Positions 1 through 12,300 of a stretch of DNA of 64,000 bases are shown piece after piece. The notes under the pieces were generated by a model that saw only the letters and a program-made list of their open reading frames with translations, ran no database searches and had not been told where the DNA came from. The position numbers were made by a program, and so were the translations under genes. The stretch comes from Begonia masoniana (lineage: Eukaryota > Streptophyta > Magnoliopsida > Cucurbitales > Begoniaceae): positions 21,335,338 to 21,399,337 of the forward strand of contig CM039505.1 of NCBI GenBank assembly GCA_022432975.1, written 5' to 3'. How positions within the stretch are numbered: the first letter of the stretch is position 1; each line of letters starts with the position of its first letter.

Positions 1-524
1 CCCGTCGTCGCCCCAGAGAAACAGAGGTCAAAGCGGAGGAGATACTATAATTAAAAACCCTTGCCTGAAAATGGATTTCACTACATCGTACTCTATCCCG
101 AGTATATGTATAGTCTCATTGATGATTAATTCTCTCTACAGTGATTATGACCATGTAAGTATGGAAAATAATGGTTGAGGATATTAATTTGAAAACCAAT
201 CTCTGACTTGTGTTGAAATTGAGGATTGTAGGACATGTTTTATTCTCTCTCCCTCCCCCCACCACCATCAGTTACTCAAAACAAGAGCTTCACGACATGT
301 CGAAGCATTGTGTTCTCAAACATCAAAATAAATTTAAAATTTGAATCAGATATAATTTTAATTTTTAAATTAGTCAAAATACAAATCTTCTAAAATATCA
401 TATAATATTAATAGAATCAAAAGGTCTAATTAATTAAGAGTAAATGAATCTTCGAAATTCACCTCAATTGGTTGTGTATATTTTTAGATTAAAATCTCAT
501 TAAATCTTACCCAATATAAAATTT
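1..524. other. Unresolved AT-rich flank
   Basis: AT-rich sequence left of the TekC LTR terminus. I see no open frame of note, no terminal repeat and no match to the other repeats in the window. It may be host intergenic DNA or an older, unrecognised element. Positions 520-524 (AATTT) are the bases next to the LTR end, but the partner TSD cannot be confirmed because the right end of TekC is rearranged. Confidence 0.5.
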
Positions 525-777
525 TGTAACGACCTTAAAATTTATTTTTGTTTTTTTTTTCCCAATTTGATACTAAAATTTTCTCCAAATCGATTTGCAA
601 ATTACGTTAAATTGAATCATTATAAAATACTAATTTTTTTAATTCGAAATCTTTAAAAATAGCGGAAATTATTTATTAGGCGGAAGCTTTGAAACATCTC
701 TCAATAAATATTTCAAAAGATTCAATACTAAACAAACATTAAATAAAACTTTATTTATAAATTTTAAATAAAAAAAA
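525..777 (-). mobile_element. TekC 3' LTR, terminal piece (minus)
   Basis: Begins TGTAACGACC, which on the minus strand is an LTR end of the form GGTCGTTACA. It stops at the MULE TSD at 769-777. The same LTR resumes at 23264 after the MULE and again at 46893 after LARD; summed, the pieces give about 2.0 kb, the normal size for this family. Piece 23264-24963 resembles solo LTR sG (shared block around ATCTGAGGA), supporting the assignment. Confidence 0.7.
769..777. repeat. MULE target-site duplication, left
   Basis: Nine bases (T followed by eight A) directly before the MULE terminus. They are repeated at 23255-23263 after the right terminus. Nine bp is the usual MULE TSD length; the sequence is low-complexity, so the match alone would be weak without the terminal inverted repeats. 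Confidence 0.75.
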
Positions 778-1275
778 GGGTAATTATCGATTTGAACCCT
801 GTACTATACATTTTTTTTTTTCAATTCGCCCCCTGTACTAAAAAAACTGGCAAACTGGACTTTGTACTGTCATTCTGTTAACAATTTGAACCATTTGAAA
901 ATTTCCGTTAAACACCTACTTTAATGCACGTGCAGACTCAAAATTCGCCTAAAAATTCTAAGTCCCTGCCGAATCCCTAAATTCTCAATTTTCCTCTTCG
1001 ATTTTACCATTTTTCAGACGAAATTGTGAGCTCCTCTATGATTTTTCCATATTTCTTCAGCCCAAACTTCATCTTCCAAAAGTTCATCTTTTTGCACCCG
1101 ATTTTCAAGCACCCAAACTTCATCTTCTAGAAGCTCCCGATTTTCAAGCACTCGAAGCTAGCACCCGAATTTTTTGAAGCACTCGAAGCTCAGGTACCAT
1201 TTACTTTTGTTTTCTATTTTCCATTTCTATTTTCCATTTATCTCGTTGATTTTCTCTTTGGTTCTGTCTCTTTTT
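778..1275 (+). repeat. MULE left terminal inverted repeat
   Basis: Pairs with the inverse of 22785-23254. The outer 400 bp align almost base for base apart from scattered substitutions, including the shared block AATGCACGTGCAGACTCAAA. Similarity decays after about position 1190 and is last clear at GTTCTGTCTC near 1262, so the inner limit is approximate. Short internal repeats (TTCATCTTC, TTTTCAAGCAC) lie at 1065-1195. Confidence 0.85.
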
Positions 1276-1500
1276 TATGCTATTATCGGTTTTGTCTCTT
1301 TTGATGCTATTATTGATTTGATATTGCTACTAGAAATTGCTATTCTTGGTTCTGTCTCTCTTTGATACTATTCTCAATTATGCCCATTTTTTATGTTATT
1401 AGATATTGATGTTAGAAATTGTTATTCTCGGTTTGATATTGCTATTCTCGGTTCTGTCTCTTTTTGATGTTATTCTCGGTTCTGCCCCTTTTGGTTGCTA
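1255..1500 (+). repeat. Degenerate short tandem repeats in MULE 5' region
   Basis: Imperfect units built on TTCTGTCTCTTTTTGATG followed by CTATTCTCGG recur five or six times. They lie between the left TIR and the point where TekB is inserted. A small open frame here reads the repeat and has no recognisable domain. Positions 1500-1719 hold no recognisable feature; a 5' UTR intron of the transposase gene is possible but unproven. Confidence 0.6.
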
Positions 1501-1714
1501 GTTCCTTAGAGTGATTTAAAGGACAAATCCACGTCTGGCCAATATTCGTTTTGCATAAAGCCACATTTCCATGGATATACTAACCAAGACTAGAGCTTTA
1601 TGGTTTAACCTTTGTTGTTAATAACATATTTTGTTAAGAACGACATCGATTGATTTTTGTTTTTCCATTTGGACTGGATGAATTAATTGCTTGCTTGCTT
1701 TTGCACAGTATGAA

Positions 1715-1719
1715 TTAAT
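1715..1719. repeat. TekB target-site duplication, left (TTAAT)
   Basis: Five bases TTAAT directly before the TekB terminus, repeated at 16221-16225 after the other terminus. Confidence 0.85.
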
Positions 1720-2488
1720 TGTAATGCCCCGAGTTTTTTCCAAACTCAGTTCTTTACTCATAAACCCGAACATAACTAGGAAATTTCGGACCAAATTTAA
1801 AACTTCGTTCGAAAGTCAAATTTGAACGTTTGCTAAAAAAAACACAAAATACTTGCAGCGGAAAATTTTTGAGCAAAGCAAAGTTAAACAAAACTATAAA
1901 ATAGTATTCGAATAATCAGTTAAAATATTAGGAAAAGAATTTGGTCGGAAGAGATGAAGGCTTACGCGTGAAATACTTAAAGTTCATAAAAGTCAAACAC
2001 ATCATCCGCTGAACGAAGTCAACAAAAAGGCAGAAATAAAACCGAAGGTTTCCACCGATGACGTCAGCCGGATGAATCGTTCATCCAACCTTTGCTGATC
2101 GTAAAAATGACAAGTTTTGCTACTCGCATCTACCGATGACGTCAGCTGGATGATTCGTTCATCCAGCCTCTGCCGATCACAAGACGACAAATCTTTTACT
2201 CACGTCTTCCAAAAGAACAAACTGTGTATACTGATCACTAAACGACAAAACTTCTACTACATCATCCGATAGGTTCAATACCCGACATCCACCGATCACT
2301 AAACGACAAAAGACTTTTACCTTCATCATCCGATGGAAAAAATACTCGACATCATCCGGTTACAAAATGACAAATTTTCTACTTGTATCTTCCGATGGCT
2401 TCTACTGAAGACATCATCCGATGACTTCACTGAAGACATCTTCCGATAGACAACAGAACAACAACTCTACATCTGCCGATAGACTTCA

Positions 2489-4683
2489 TGTAGCATTCGG
2501 TAATTGTCTAACTTGATATTCTTATAGCTGCACTTTTGAGGTTTATTTGTGTGGAACTAAGTGAATTTAATTGGTTGATCAATTAGGTTAAAGTTGGTTG
2601 GTCAAGGGCAAATGCCTAATTTTGCAAAGGATAGTATTAAAAGCGGCTAGCTAAGGGTTTTAGCCGCCACTGTTTCATTTCCTTGTTTGGTATTTGGCTC
2701 ACTCAACAGACTCTCTCTCGGCGATTTTCTTGCCTGATTCTTCATCAGCGTAGGTAAGTTCTTCTTTGAGCCCTTTCTGCTGATGGTTTAGGATAAATGT
2801 AGGTTATACATTTGGCGATTTGCTTCTGGTAGAATGAGTGTTCTAGGTATGTCGTGTGTGTGAGCTGAGTTCAAGTTTCGGTGATGAATCGGGAATGCTC
2901 GAGGAACCGAGCTTCCAACTAGTTCCCTTAAAATTTCTGAATGGTTTAGAATGAAGTTAAGTAATGTTGTGCTTATGTTTTAGGTGAGCCAACTCTAGAG
3001 ATAGCTTTTAACCAGGAATCTATCGGGGAAAAACCAGGTAAGTGAAGTATTGTGTGTGCCTTTGGGCCTACATCACAAAACAGTAGGTTTATGCATGTTT
3101 GTGTGTTTTCTGTATGTCATGCATCATGTTTTCGAAGAAATACGAAAATGATTTTCATATGTAATGTTATAGCAAGGTATGAACAGGTTGAAACAGATTA
3201 GCTATTAAGGGAACTAATCCGCCCCTTAATCAAGTAAAGGATTTATTACTTTGGGAGAACCGATCCCACTCACAATGGAATGGAGGGATCAGATTAGCTG
3301 TTAAGGGAACTAATCCGCCCCTTAATCGAGAAGAGGATGTATGACTTTGGAAAAATTGATCCACTTCCCAATGGAACCGAGGGATCATATCAGTGAATGA
3401 ACGAAATTGCAACTGAGATGTGAAAGTAGAAACTGCATGATTAGGATTTATGTTTCAGTATTTCATTTCATTATTACTTTACTTGCTTAGCATTAGGCTA
3501 ATAGATGAGTTTTGTGATGTAGGTGCTGAGGTAACTGCTGAAGAATTTTCTGAAAATGCTGAGGAATAGGTGAAGTTGCTGAAGCATGTTCATGCCACGG
3601 TTTGGTATTTGATGAGGCGGTTTAACATTTGTCTGTATGTGGAGCCCAATTTCCTATGTCATGTTGAGAGTGCAAAGATTTGTAATAGTAATGGTTGAGG
3701 GATTAGAATATTTGAGTTCCTTCTGCTGTGAAGAATTTGATTTGGTTTTGTTATCAATTGCAAGCTTTGGGATTTTTACTGGATAAGAATATATGTTTAT
3801 ATATTGGTTTCAAATGGTTATTTGTTGGATTTCTGAAGTTACTTAGGATCAGGTGGTTTGAATGTTTTGGGTAAAATGTGTAAGTTCAACCATCGGTGAA
3901 TGAAATTCACTGGTGGATGTTGTGTTTGTCCACCAATTGTTGTTGGCGAATTGAATCATCCGGCTGACGTCATCGGATGGTGTGTGTAGTAAATGTGTGT
4001 TTTTGGTCTATCAGAAGATATAAGTAGAAGTTTTGTCGTTTAGTGACCGGTGGATGTCGTGTATTAAACCAACCGGATGATGTAGTGGAAATTATTGTCG
4101 TTTAGTGACCGGTGCGGTGATGTGGTGTATTAAACCAAACAGGATGATGTAGTAGAAGTTTTATCGGTTAGTGACCGGTGGATGTCGTGTATTAAACCAA
4201 CCGGATGATGTAGTGAAAATTTTGTCGTTTAGTGACCGGTGGATATGGTGTATTAAACCAACCGGATGATGTAGTAGAAATCTTGTCGTTTTGTGACCAG
4301 TGTATGTAGTTTGTTTAACCGGAAGGCGTGAGCAAATGATTTGTCATGTTGTGGTTGGCAGAGGCTGGATGAGTGATTCATCTGGCTGATGTCACCGGTG
4401 GAAGCCTTCTGTTGATTTCCACCCCCTTTTGTGGACTTTGTTCAGCGGATGTTGTGTTTGACTTTTTAAACTTTAAACATTTCATGTCTAAGCCTTCATC
4501 CCTTCCGGCTGAATCATTCCTTTAATATTCTGATTGATTAATCAAACACTATTTTACAATTTTGCTTGACCTTGCTTTGTTCAAAGATTTTCCGCTACAA
4601 GTTTTAAATTTGGTCCGAAATTTTCTTAGTTATGTAAGGGTTTATGAGTAACAAACCGAGTTCAGAAAACTCGGGGCGTTACA
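2489..4683 (+). mobile_element. Solo LTR sB (plus)
   Basis: Starts TGTAGCATTC, ends CGGGGCGTTACA, flanked by TSD CTTCA at 2484-2488 and 4684-4688. It is a relative of TekB's LTR inserted in opposite orientation, so 1720-2488 and the inverse of the sB 3' end form a striking inverted repeat of about 700 bp. It contains the promoter-proximal block AGCCGCCACTG (about 2660), a donor-like AGGTAAGT near 3036, stem arms 3067-3081 and 3509-3523, two TTAAGGG/CCCTTAA hairpins (from 3206 and 3300), and repeats of GTCGTTTAGTGACCGGTGGA around 4030-4290. Confidence 0.9.
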
Positions 4684-5577
4684 CTTCATTTACCGATAGA
4701 TCAAAAATACTCAACGAAACAGCATAGCAACATTTTCACTCTAACAAAGAAAACTTCGACTACCAAAAGAATTTGAGCATTTTACTAAAAATCGTTAAAA
4801 CTATTTAAATCCGTATATTATTCCAAACTTTAGTAAACTCCACTATTAAATCCAACAGAGTATCATTATCAGAAAAGTCTCACCAACGTATTCAAAAACA
4901 TTAAAACCACTTCTGTTATTAGAAAACTCAACAAAACTTAAAATAAATCATGGTTCACTAAACCTTCATATCTACTGACATCAGTTAAACCGCCTCATCA
5001 AAATCACCAATCCGTGGCATTGAAGTGCTCCCTTAACAGCCTAATCCTCAACATATTCAGAGAACACACCTTCTGTTGCTTATTCACCTACATCACAAAA
5101 CTCATCTATTAGCCTAATGCTAAGTAAGTAAAGCAATAATGAAATGGAATGCTGAAACATAAATTCCTAATCATGCAGTTTCTACTTTCTCATCTCAGTT
5201 GCATATGCATTTGTTCTGATCTGATCCCCCTATGAAATTGTGTAACGCCCCGAGTTATCAGAACCCGGTTCGTTACCCAAAAGCCCGTACATGACTAAAA
5301 CTTCTACCATATATTTTTAAAACTTGCAGCGGAAATCATTTGAAATATTAAAAAATAATCGGACAAAAGAAATAGACGTTTGGACCGTGAAAACACTTTA
5401 AAAGTTGCAGAAGTCAAACGCACCTGCCGATGAGTAAAGTCAACGGAAGCAGAAGGGAAGAAAACAGAAAAACAATAGAAGACTCCTTGCGATGACGTCA
5501 CCCGAAAATGAAAAACAAAGACATCTATCGGTAGCCTGTATCTGGCGTGCGTAAACGACAATTTACTCTGCTACTCT

Positions 5578-7265
5578 TCTGATGACGTCAGCACGCATCT
5601 ACCGATGAGTTTACTGAGACATCAGCCGATAGATTTATACCTGCATCTACCGGTGACGTCAGCACGCATCTACCGATGAGTTTACTGAGACATCAGCCGA
5701 TAGATTTATACCTACATCTACCGATGACGTCAGCACGCATCTACCGATGAGTTTACTGAGACATCAGCCGATAGATTTATACCTACATCTACCGATGACG
5801 TCAGCACGCATCTACCGATGAGTTTACTGAGACATCAGCCGATAGATTTATACCTACATCTACCGATGACGTCAGCACGCATCTACCGATGACGTCAGCA
5901 CGCATCTACCGATGAGTTACTGAGACATCAGCCGATAGATTTATACCTACATCTACCGATGAGTTTACTGAGACATCAGCCGATAGATTTATACCTACAT
6001 CTACCGATGACGTCAGCACGCATCTACCGATGACGTCAGCACGCATCTACCGATGACGTCAGCACGCATCTACCGATGAGTTTACTGAGACATCAGCCGA
6101 TAGATTTATACCTACATCTACCGATGACGTCAGCACGCATCTACCGATGAGTTTACTGAGACATCAGCCGATAGATTTATACCTACATCTACCGATGAGT
6201 TTACTGAGACATCAGCCGATAGATTTATACCTACATCTACCGATGACGTCAGCACGCATCTACCGATGACGTCAGCACGCATCTACCGATGAGTTTACTG
6301 AGACATCAGCCGATAGATTTATACCTACATCTACCGATGAGTTTACTGAGACATCAGCCGATAGATTTATACCTACATCTACCGATGACGTCAGCACGCA
6401 TCTACCGATGACGTCAGCACGCATCTACCGATGACGTCAGCACGCATCTACCGATGACGTCAGCACGCATCTACCGATGACGTCAGCACGCATCTACCGA
6501 TGACGTCAGCACGCATCTACCGATGACGTCAGCACGCATCTACCGATGAGTTTACTGAGACATCAGCCGATAGATTTATACCTACATCTACCGATGAGTT
6601 TACTGAGACATCAGCCGATAGATTTATACCTACATCTACCGATGAGTTTACTGAGACATCAGCCGATAGATTTATACCTACATCTACCGATGAGTTTACT
6701 GAGACATCAGCCGATAGATTTATACCTACATCTACCGATGACGTCAGCACGCATCTACCGATGAGTTTACTGAGACATCAGCCGATAGATTTATACCTAC
6801 ATCTACCGATGAGTTTACTGAGACATCAGCCGATAGATTTATACCTACATCTACCGATGAGTTTACTGAGACATCAGCCGATAGATTTATACCTACATCT
6901 ACCGATGACGTCAGCACGCATCTACCGATGAGTTTACTGAGACATCAGCCGATAGATTTATACCTACATCTACCGATGACGTCAGCACGCATCTACCGAT
7001 GACGTCAGCACGCATCTACCGATGACGTCAGCACGCATCTACCGATGACGTCAGCACGCATCTACCGATGACGTCAGCACGCATCTACCGATGACGTCAG
7101 CACGCATCTACCGATGACGTCAGCACGCATCTACCGATGAGTTTACTGAGACATCAGCCGATAGATTTATACCTACATCTACCGATGAGTTTACTGAGAC
7201 ATCAGCCGATAGATTTATACCTACATCTACCGATGACGTCAGCACGCATCTACCGATGACGTCAG
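5578..7265. repeat. Two-unit array, 30 x 23 bp and 21 x 48 bp
   Basis: Array of two interleaved units that both start TCTACCGATGA. The 23-bp unit ends CGTCAGCACGCA and carries one TGACGTCA; the 48-bp unit ends with CCGATAGATTTATACCTACA. By eye I count 30 short and 21 long units, which sums to about 1.69 kb as observed. Order is not random: near-strict alternation at the left, and two separate runs of seven short units (about 6380-6540 and 6970-7130). Open frames across it are artefacts of the repeat. Confidence 0.9.
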
Positions 7266-7500
7266 TTAAATCGCCTATCAGTTCACCAGGTTCGTGGCAA
7301 TGTGGGCTCCCCCCAACCATCTATCCCTCAATGAACTCAAAGAATCCCTGCTGTCACTTCTTCACCTACTCACAAAACTCCATCTATTTCCTATGCTAAG
7401 TAAGCAAAGAAATGATGTACAAGAAAGAATGAAATGCTGGACATAAATTCCTAGACGTGCAATTTCTACTTTCTCCTCTCAGTTGTTCATGCGTTGTTTC

Positions 7501-7705
7501 TGTTCAGATCCCCCTGTGAAATTGGGAGTTGGATCAACTCTCCCAAAGTATGAATATCCACTGTCTCATTAAGGGTGGATTAGCTCCCTTAACAGTAAAG
7601 CTGATTCACTGTTCAGATCCCCCTGTGAAATTGGGAGTTGGATCAACTCTCCCAAAGTATAAATATCCACTGTCTCATTAAGGGTTGGATTAGCTCCCTT
7701 AACAG
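7501..7705 (-). repeat. Hairpin-forming direct repeats in sA
   Basis: Two copies of a roughly 105-bp unit, each with TTGGGAG and CTCCCAA arms and TTAAGGG and CCCTTAA arms. Two further diverged copies lie in TekB's own LTR at 8410-8585, and the set is repeated at 14450-14660 and 15356-15530 in the other LTR. They lie inside the predicted LTR intron. Confidence 0.7.
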
Positions 7706-9283
7706 TAAAGCTGATTCACTGCTTCAATATGTTCATTCCTTACCATGCCAACATGCATTCAAATTTCATTTTCGTATACTTTTAAAACATAATGCATAAC
7801 ACACACACACAGACACATCCAAGTAAACACAACCCTAACGTTTTGTGATGTAGGCCCGAAGGCAAACAAACAAACTTTACTTACCTGGCCCCTCTGGAAA
7901 TGCACAATTTCAATCTACTTCAGAAGTCTGCTCACCTAGGTCATAGAAAGGATGTCAATTAGATTTCTACTAAACCTCATTCTAATCTGTTCGGGAAATC
8001 AAGGGAAACTAGCTTGGAAGCTTAGTTCATTGTGCATTTCCGATTCAACACTACACCCGAGCTCGACTCTCACACAGTATTCCTCGAAACTTCACACATT
8101 GTACTCCCTCAGCTATCTAGTTGTTAAACTCACAGACAAACTAAGAGAGCTTACCTAGGTTGAAGAAGAATCGAGCGAGAAAATCGCCAAGAGAGCTCTA
8201 CTGCTCGCTGAAAACCCGAAGAGGAAGAGAAAGGAAATGTGAAATGGTGGCGGCTACAGTTCATTAAACCCAATCTCTCTTTCTTTAAATACGTTATCCA
8301 CTTTTAAATTGCCCTTTTACATAAATGCCCTTGCTTAGCCACCCGTTAACCTAGCCAATAACTCTCTCTTAATTCTACCATGAAATTGCAATTGAGACCG
8401 GGTGCTACAAATTGGGAGTTGGATAACTTCTTCCAAAGTCATACATCCTCTCTCTTGATTAAGGGGCGGATTAGTTCCCTTAACAATTGTTCAGATCCCC
8501 TTGTGAAATTGGGGTTTGGATCACTTCTCCCAAAGTCATACATCCTCTCTCTTGGTTAAGGGGCGGATTAGTTCCCTTAACAACTGTTACAGTCTGTTCA
8601 TTCCTTACCATGCCATTTCATGTAAATTCATTTTCGCATAATTTTCAAAATATGATGCATGACATACAAACACATTCAAGCATGCACAACCCTACTGTTT
8701 TGTGATGTTGGCCCGAAGGCACAAGCATACTCTACTTACCTGGCTCCCCTGGAAATCGCTCGGCTGTAAGCTACTTTAGAAGCTCGCTCACCTAAGTTCA
8801 TAACAGAACATCAATCAAATCTTCACTAAATTTTACCAAAAATTAACCAGAAGAACAAGGAAACCAGTTTGGAACTTTACTGCTTGCACATTTCCATTTA
8901 TCCCCAAAAACCCGAACCTACTCTCATCTACAGCATCCTTGAAATCCTCACATCGTACTCCCTCAGTTATCTAACTGCTAAAATGCTAGAGAATGAGGAA
9001 AAACGTACCTAAGTTGAAAGAGAGTCGAGCAAGAAAGAAATCGCCCAGAGATTCCTGTTGGAGAGCTGAAGGCCGAGAGGGAAAATAGGAAATAGTGGCG
9101 GCTACAATGCATTAAACCCAAAACCCCTTTCCTTAAATACGTTATCCACTTTCAAATTTTCAATTACCCTTATGTCCTTGCCTAGACATCCATTAACCCT
9201 ACCTTTATTATTATCATATAAAGTGTGCCATTAATTAAAAAAAAAAAAAGGAATCGGTTTGATAGAGCCGGTGTTACAATTTA

Positions 9284-9291
9284 CCCTCCTT
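9284..9291 (-). other. TekB polypurine tract
   Basis: CCCTCCTT on plus, read AAGGAGGG on minus, five bases before the 3' LTR start. TekA has the identical octamer at 38604-38611 and LARD has AAGGAGGG at 44550. It primes plus-strand DNA synthesis in this class of element. Confidence 0.8.
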
Positions 9292-9313
9292 AAAAGAATT
9301 TTGTCCTCAAAAT

Positions 9314-12300
9314 TCAGTACCTGAATAATTCTGGATGTTGGTCCATCATGTCTTGCTGGCGCTCCCAAGTTGTCTCCTCTATGTTCTGGTTGTGCCATAA
9401 GACTTTCACTAGTGGAACCTCTTTGTTGCGCAACACTTTCACAGCATAGTCTAAGATCCTTACTGGTTTCTCCTCATATGCAAGAGTAGGATGAACTTCA
9501 ATACTTTGTTGTTCCATAATCTGAGATGGATCCCGTACACACTTTTTCAACATGGAAACATGGAACACATTGTGTATCCCCTCCATAGAAGCCGGTAGCT
9601 GCAACTGATAGGCTGCTCTCCCAACTCTCTTCAGAATAGTGAATGGTCCAATATATCTGGGGTTCAACTTGCCTCTCTTCCCGAATCTCACAACTCCTTT
9701 AAATGGTGACACCTTAAGGAAAACTTCATCACCTACTTCAAACTCTAGTTCTCTGCGTCTTCTGTTGGCATAACTTTTCTGCCGGCTTTGAGCTGTTAAG
9801 ATCCTCTGGCGGATGAGGGTAACCTTCTCAACAGTTTGTTGCACAATGTCAGGACCAAGCAACTGTGCTCCACCAACTTCATCCCAGTACAAAGGAGATC
9901 TACACTTTCGTCCATACAGTGCTTCATACGGTGCCATACCGATAGTTGCCTTAAAACTGTTATTATAAGAGAATTCTACTAAGGATAGGTACTTGCTCCA
10001 GCAACCTTGAAAATCCAATATGCATGCACGAAGCATATCCTCTAATATTTGGATGGTTCTTTCGGACTATCCATCTGTTTGAGGGTGAAAGGCTGTGCTA
10101 AAGTTGAGCTGCGTACCCATAGCTTGATACAAACTCTTCCAAAACTTAGATGTAAATCTAGAATCACGGTCTGAAACTATGGTATTTGGAACTCCATGTA
10201 ACCTAACGATTTCTTGCACATACAATTCAGCAAGTTGATCCATCGAGTAAGTCACCTTTATTGGTAGGAAATGAGCTGATTTGGTTAGACGGTCAACTAC
10301 CACCCAAATTGCATCGTGTCCTTTTGTTGTTCTAGGCAACCCCACAACAAAGTCCATCGTTAATTGTTCCCATTTCCATTCAGGAACTGGTAAAGGTTGC
10401 ATTGTTCCTGAGGGTCTCTGATGTTCGGCTTTAATCTGTTGACAACACAAACACAATCCTACATATTCTGCCACACCTCGTTTCATACCTGGCCACCAAT
10501 AATGCTGTTTAAGATCCTTGTACATCTGTGTACTCCCAGGGTGAACAGAGAACCTGGAAGAGTGTGCTTCAGAAAGAATCTCATCACGAAGTTCTTTTAT
10601 GGCAGAAACAAACCATCTATTTCTAAACTTAAGGATCCCGTCAGCAGAATAGTTAAAATCTGATTTGTCCGTAGAATCCATGCTTAACTTGTACTTGTTG
10701 CACTCTACGTCACTTACCTGGGCTTCCTTTATTTTTTCAAGAATGGTAGGTCTTAAGGATATTGCAGTAAGCATGGCTGACACACTATGCACTGCTTCAA
10801 GATTAAACCTTTGGAATTTAGACTCTAAGGCTAATGGTACATCAAGAATCAAGGCTGAGGCTGAAGTTGTCACTCTACTCAAGGCATCTGCCACAACATT
10901 TGCTTTGCCGGGATGATATTTAATCTCAAAATCATAATCCTTTACAAATTCCAACCATCAACGTTGCCTCATGTTTAATTCCTTCTATGTGAAGATATAT
11001 TTCAGACTTTTATGGTCCGAGAATATATCACAAGTTTGTCCATACAAGTAGTGCCTCCAAATCTTAAGTGCGAATACAACTGCAGCTAATTCCAAGTCAT
11101 GTGTAAGGTAATTCTTCTCATGTATTTTCAACTGCCTAGAGGCATAAGCTATTACCTTTCCCTCTTGCATCAAGACACAGCCAAGTCCAATCTTGGATGC
11201 ATCACAGTAAATGCTAAATTTACCATCATCAACCGGAAGAGTCAAAATTGGAGCATTGGTTAGTTTCTTTTTCAAGGTCTAAAAACTATGCTCACAATCC
11301 TCAGTCGACACATACTTCATATTTTTCCTAGTTAACCGAGTGAGGGGTGTTGCAATCTTTGAGAATCCTTCAAATAACTTCCTGTAATATCCTGCAAGTC
11401 CAAGGAAACTCTGAATATCTGCAGCATTCTTCGGTTGGGGCCATTCCTTGACTGCTTGAACCTTGGTTGGGTCGACAGATATTCCATCACCAGAGATCAC
11501 ATGACCAAGGAAGTGAACTCTGTCCAGCCAAAACTCACATTTGGGAAACTTGGCATAGAGTTGGTGCTGCCTTAGCACCTCCAATACTAAGTTCAAATGT
11601 TCTGCATGTTCTTCACTAGAACGTGAATAGATTAAAATATCATCTATAAACACAATAACAAACTTGTCTAAATACTCGTGAAACACTCTATGCATAAGAT
11701 TCATGAAGGCTGCCGGTGCATTTGTCAATCCAAAGGACATAACTAGAAACTCATAATGTCCATACCTTGTGCGAAAGACAGTCTTTGGAATATCTTTGGT
11801 TTTGACTTTTAGTTGGTAGTAACCTGACCTCAAATCAATCTTAGAGAAAACTCGTGCACCACGGAGTTGGTCAAATAGGTCATCAAATCCTCGGTAATGG
11901 ATACTTGTTCTTGACAGTTAACTTATTCAATTCCCTATAATCAATGCACATACGCATCGATCCATCTTTCTTTTTGACAAAAAGAACAGGTGCACCCCAC
12001 GGTGAAAAGCTAGGGCGTATGAACCCTTTCTCCAACAGATCCTCTAACTGCTTCTTTAATTCCTTAAGTTCGGTTGGTGCTAATCTATATGGATTTTTAG
12101 ACACAGGCTCAGCGCCGGGATAAACATCTACAACAAATTCAATTTCCCTATCTGGTGGCAAGCCAGGAAGGTCATCTAGGAATACTTCTGGGAAATCTTG
12201 GACAACTAAGACATTCTGAGGACTTGCTTTTCCTACAAGTTGTGTGTCTAAAACGCTAGCTAAGAAGCACAGGTACTCTCCATATAAGGAGGTCTAGCAT
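9314..12300 (-). pseudogene. pol: TekB pol: RT, RNase H, integrase, chromodomain (broken)
   Basis: Continues the gag-protease frame and encodes the replication enzymes of a Tekay chromovirus. In order: RT with an intact FIDD catalytic box (about 11640), RNase H beginning [11 protein letters not shown] (about 11215), integrase zinc-binding H-H-C-C region (about 10600-10430), DDE core with [15 protein letters not shown] and a HPQTDG box, then a C-terminal chromodomain ending HPELFRY. Breaks: frameshift near 12300, an extra base near 11886, and stops at about 11280, 10982, 10958 and 10064, most of them TAG in place of a glutamine codon in TekA, as expected from C-to-T decay of methylated DNA. 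Not functional. Confidence 0.9.

Larger units (their letters stand above)
5241..8409 (-). mobile_element. Solo LTR sA (minus) with expanded array
   Basis: Starts TGTAACGCCC and ends GGTGCTACA on plus, flanked by TSD AATTG (5236-5240 and 8410-8414). Orientation is minus: TATA-like TATTTAAA at 8291-8284 on the minus strand and GTAGCCGCCACC downstream. The array 5578-7265 replaces most of the 3' part. The same insertion junction is present in TekB's other LTR (15354/15355), so sA was already in the LTR when TekB moved. Confidence 0.88.
1720..9278 (-). mobile_element. TekB 3' LTR with two nested solo LTRs
   Basis: Termini TGTAATGCCC (left) and GGTGTTACA (right) are the two LTR ends in minus orientation. 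Own sequence is 1720-2488, 4689-5240 and 8415-9278. Splice-like sites, the stem arms (5087-5101 and 8697-8711) and GATGACGTCAGC motifs match the other LTRs here. On the minus strand a TATTTAA box lies at 9139-9133, followed by the conserved block TAGCCGCCAC. Confidence 0.85.

Noticed and set aside
1720..4683. Apparent inverted-repeat DNA transposon with ~700-bp ends
   Set aside because: The two ends have different TSDs: 1720 belongs to TekB (TTAAT) and 4683 to solo LTR sB (CTTCA). The inverted repeat is two related LTRs in opposite orientation.
6529..7320. Open frames through the sA array
   Set aside because: Pure repeat translation in both directions.
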